Positions 5,854 through 7,788 of a stretch of DNA of 7,788 bases are shown piece after piece. Numbering within the stretch: the stretch's first letter is position 1; the number at the start of each line of letters is the position of its first letter. The stretch is taken from the NCBI GenBank assembly GCA_002505495.1, contig DAVI01000091.1, positions 13,398 to 21,185 of the forward strand, given 5' to 3'. Made by a program: the position numbers and the translations under genes. Source of the DNA: Euryarchaeota archaeon UBA59 (GTDB lineage: Archaea > Thermoplasmatota > Poseidoniia > Poseidoniales > Thalassarchaeaceae). The notes under the pieces were generated by a model. That model ran no database searches. It saw only the letters and a program-made list of their open reading frames with translations, and was not told the DNA's origin.

Positions 5854-6267
5854 ATGTCGAACTTGCTGCTTACGAAAGTCGCCCAGAAGCGGGGCTCTCG
5901 TGCCGGTGGCGAATTGGTCGAAGTCTTGCAGAGCATCGGGGTACAACGGAACTACGCACTTGTTCTAACCTCGCTCTCAGCAGAGGACTGGGTCGACTCT
6001 ACGAACCTGCAGAAGTCGTGCGGATTGCGCCAACCAGAAGTTAGCGTCGCAATCCGCGAACTCCTGGAGGGAGAGATGGTGGAGGTCGAGTCGCAGCGCA
6101 ACGGTCAGCGGGGTCGCCCGCGCCACATGTATCGTCTGAAGGGTGGACTGTTTGAAATCATCAAGCCCTATGTCGATGAAGCAGAGGCTGAGTTGAAGAA
6201 GTTGGAGGGCAACCTCTCACGACTCAACGAGGTCTCAGAAGCGCTAGCGAACAACGCCACCTCCTGA
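5854..6267 (+). CDS. Winged-helix transcriptional regulator
   Basis: A 137-residue predicted DNA-binding regulator of the ArsR/TrmB-like winged-helix class; ligand and targets are unknown. Residues 25-95 form the domain: VQRNYALVLTSL, a helix at WVDSTNLQKSCGL, the recognition helix RQPEVSVAIRELLEG (59-73), and a wing with NGQRGRPRHMYRL (83-95). The RGRPR element is common in archaeal wings and resembles an AT-hook core. Residues 108-131 are a likely dimerising coiled coil (EAEAELKKLEGNLSRLNEV). The frame is open further upstream, to an ATG at 5728 inside the PIN gene, but the ATG at 5854 is chosen because a TATA box sits 27 bases before it and the conserved domain begins soon after. It has its own promoter and is probably leaderless. 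Confidence 0.85.
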   Translation: MSNLLLTKVAQKRGSRAGGELVEVLQSIGVQRNYALVLTSLSAEDWVDSTNLQKSCGLRQPEVSVAIRELLEGEMVEVESQRNGQRGRPRHMYRLKGGLFEIIKPYVDEAEAELKKLEGNLSRLNEVSEALANNATS

Positions 6268-6341
6268 ACTGCAGGTTCTTTAGGTTGTCAGAATGCCATT
6301 TCGGCGTGCAAACTCGCGGTACGCATGGAGAGGCAGCAGGA

Positions 6342-7631
6342 ATGTCAGAGCACGAAGTGAAGGCGCTCATCGCCAGTTGGACCGCCGTCGGCATATCTTT
6401 CGTGGCGAGTGGCAAGAAACAGAAGCGCAAGCAGATCAAAGGCCCGGTTCGCGCAGAGGTGGAATCCTGCGTCGGCTCAGAATGTCCAACTTGCAAGGTG
6501 ACTCTCACCCCATTCCAAGCCCCGGGTCACAACATTCACACCTCGGTGACCGCCGAGCACATCGTTCCCAGAACACTGGGTGGGGGCAACACTTCCGGGA
6601 ACGTGATTGCGATGTGTCAACGGTGCAACTTCTCCCGAAACCAGGCGATGCAGACCATTCTGCCCTTCCTCTCTGAGAGTGGTCGGACTGTGATGAATCC
6701 TGAAACTGAGAGTGCCATCGGCAGATTCGTCGACTGGTCACTGAGGACCATTCATACTCCTCAATCCGAGAAAACAGATTCTCATATTCAACAACTGTTC
6801 CAAAGCGCATACGACTCACGAGATAAGAGTTCAAAGTTAGAGGTAAGGAAGTTGACGGGTACACAAACTGTTGAGACAGATGTGCAGATTCAGATACTCA
6901 GGGTATTGGAGGAGATTCGTGACAATCAGAAGGTTTTGTTGGAGAGGACGAAACCACGCCCTCCTTCGAGACTCCGCCGCTTCGGCGGGGCCATCAGCCG
7001 CATCTTCAAGATACGGAAGCGCCAACCCAGAGTTCGAAAACTCCCTTCGCAAGTAGTAGATTCGACGGCTGAAACCGGACCACCAAAGCCTCTCCCCGTT
7101 GCAGAAGAGAGTGAGGATGCGCCTGAGGGGTCGTCGACCCAGGCAGAATTGTTGAGCCAATCCACCAGTGGCACTCCGATTGTGCCTCAAGAGGTGGATT
7201 TGTCGTTACCAATCGCTCCAATCAGGGGCTTCAGCACATCAAACAAGACCGGTATGAGGAGCCTCAAGTATCCACCTGAACCTGAATTGTTGGCCTCTCT
7301 CCTGACCAAGGTTGAATCCTTCCGCAATTCCGAGGCTAGTTGGGCAGAGATCAAGGAACGTTGCTTGGAGATCGATTCCCTCAGTCGTAACCGCTGTGAT
7401 GCCACCTTCTCGTCCATCCGGGGCGTTATCGCTGAGTCCGGCACAGAGGCTGCACCTGATTGGGGTGAGTTGCCGAATCCCGAAGGGATGCTGAACAGGC
7501 TCGAATCCTCGACATACGCTCGGATGACCTCTTCACAGAGTTTCGACTATCTCGATTTGAGCGGCACTCTACCTCTAGTGACCAACTACTTCGCACAGGC
7601 TAGGGCCGAGTTGTCGAATCCAGACTCATGA
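6342..7631 (+). CDS. HNH-type endonuclease with unknown C-terminal domain
   Basis: Predicted metal-dependent nuclease of 429 residues. The N-terminal part holds a zinc-stabilised HNH fold: Cys48/Cys51 (CPTC), the motif AEHIVPRTLGGGN with His73 as likely base, Asn87 in SGNVIA, and Cys92/Cys95 in CQRCNFSRN. The last HNH position appears to be Asn rather than His, a known variation. Residues 180-200 are a short helix; 204-235 are very basic (RLRRFGG, KIRKRQPRVRK); 240-300 are low-complexity and acidic; 305-425 form a helical region I do not recognise. The middle of the gene is visibly more AT-rich than its neighbours. The ATG at 6342 has GGAGAGG eight bases upstream; in-frame TTG 6285 or GTG 6306 would lengthen it. 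Target and biological role are unknown: repair, restriction or mobile origin are all possible. Confidence 0.82.
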   Translation: MSEHEVKALIASWTAVGISFVASGKKQKRKQIKGPVRAEVESCVGSECPTCKVTLTPFQAPGHNIHTSVTAEHIVPRTLGGGNTSGNVIAMCQRCNFSRNQAMQTILPFLSESGRTVMNPETESAIGRFVDWSLRTIHTPQSEKTDSHIQQLFQSAYDSRDKSSKLEVRKLTGTQTVETDVQIQILRVLEEIRDNQKVLLERTKPRPPSRLRRFGGAISRIFKIRKRQPRVRKLPSQVVDSTAETGPPKPLPVAEESEDAPEGSSTQAELLSQSTSGTPIVPQEVDLSLPIAPIRGFSTSNKTGMRSLKYPPEPELLASLLTKVESFRNSEASWAEIKERCLEIDSLSRNRCDATFSSIRGVIAESGTEAAPDWGELPNPEGMLNRLESSTYARMTSSQSFDYLDLSGTLPLVTNYFAQARAELSNPDS

Positions 7632-7788
7632 ATGATGAGTTCAACTTCGTGACGGACATCGTCTCTGCTCGTCAGGGGATCTCGTCGAATTGGTATCCCT
7701 CTTCCCATTTCCGCTCTCCGAGGACGACCTCCAACTCGAATGGGGTCAGGAGCGGCTTCGCATATCTCACCGAGTCATCAATCGCAAT
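7628..7788 (+). CDS. Possible start of a downstream plus-strand gene (partial, alternative)
   Basis: An ATG at 7628 overlaps the HNH stop (shared ATGA) and the frame stays open to the window edge, 53 codons. The four-base overlap is typical of coupled genes, and the first residues (NDEFNFVTDIV) look reasonable. Beyond them the protein turns Ser/Arg/Thr-rich (SSHFRSPRTTSNSN), which suggests the antisense of the minus-strand frame covering 7672-7788. Only one of the two readings is likely to be real. Confidence 0.3.
   Translation, partial: MNDEFNFVTDIVSARQGISSNWYPSSHFRSPRTTSNSNGVRSGFAYLTESSIA
7672..7788 (-). CDS. C-terminal end of a convergent minus-strand gene (partial)
   Basis: On the minus strand an open frame enters from the right edge and stops at the TGA whose complement is 7672-7674. 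The 38 visible residues include FELEVVLGERKWEEG and end YQFDEIP. They are acidic and varied like the other proteins here, and 27 of the 38 codons end in G or C. This looks more like real coding sequence than the Ser-, Thr- and Arg-rich plus-strand reading of the same bases. If real, it converges on the HNH gene with a 40-base gap. No family is recognisable from so short a piece. Confidence 0.48.
   Translation of the reverse strand: MAIDDSVRYAKPLLTPFELEVVLGERKWEEGYQFDEIP

Noticed and set aside
5793..6044. Plus-strand ORF of 83 codons starting at GTG just after the PIN gene
   Set aside because: The first 20 residues look plausible, but it overlaps the winged-helix gene in another frame, turns Arg/Ser-rich and has no ribosome binding site.
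5418..6267. Toxin-antitoxin pair made of the PIN protein and the winged-helix protein
   Set aside because: The PIN gene belongs to the S6e/aIF2-gamma cluster and precedes the regulator, which has its own promoter; there is no small AbrB- or RHH-type antitoxin.
1..7788. CRISPR array, insertion sequence or prophage
   Set aside because: No regularly spaced direct repeats, terminal inverted repeats with a transposase, or phage structural genes are visible.

Overview
The window reads as a stretch of euryarchaeal chromosome. The evidence is an Orc1/Cdc6 initiator, ribosomal protein S6e, the gamma subunit of initiation factor aIF2, a PIN-domain nuclease that follows aIF2-gamma in many euryarchaea, an archaeal DUF357 protein, and TATA-type promoters mixed with GGAGGTGA-type ribosome binding sites. 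The fairly GC-rich, acidic proteins would suit a mesophilic or marine lineage such as Poseidoniia (Marine Group II, Thermoplasmatota). That placement is inference; no rRNA gene is present to settle it. There is no sign of plasmid, phage, IS element, CRISPR or tRNA.

Layout. Almost everything is on the + strand. (A) Bases 1-2125: three tightly packed genes, namely a winged-helix protein with a long disordered N-terminus, a probable seven-bladed beta-propeller with a helical tail, and a DUF357 protein. Their stops and starts abut, and strong Shine-Dalgarno sites mark the two internal starts, so they look like one operon. (B) Bases 2232-3410: orc1/cdc6, the replication initiator, after a short gap. 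(C) Bases 3411-3566: an intergenic region with three nested inverted repeats just upstream of, and partly over, a TATA-like box. (D) Bases 3567-5789: the translation operon S6e, aIF2-gamma, a possible 32-codon ORF, and the PIN nuclease. (E) Bases 5854-6267: a separately promoted, probably leaderless winged-helix regulator with an 8-bp palindrome beside its TATA box. (F) Bases 6342-7631: an HNH-type nuclease with a long linker and an unrecognised C-terminal region. (G) Bases 7632-7788: the edge of one more gene, more likely the 3' end of a convergent minus-strand gene than a new plus-strand one.

How the parts relate. Region D follows a known archaeal pattern joining ribosome components, start-codon selection and an RNase of the rRNA-processing PIN class. 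Region B is replication. The link of region A to replication is only positional. The most unusual points are: aIF2-gamma has no in-frame ATG start and has lost the cysteines of its usual zinc knuckle; there is a symmetric nested stem between orc1 and S6e; the winged-helix/beta-propeller/DUF357 trio precedes orc1; and the HNH protein carries an unknown C-terminal domain.
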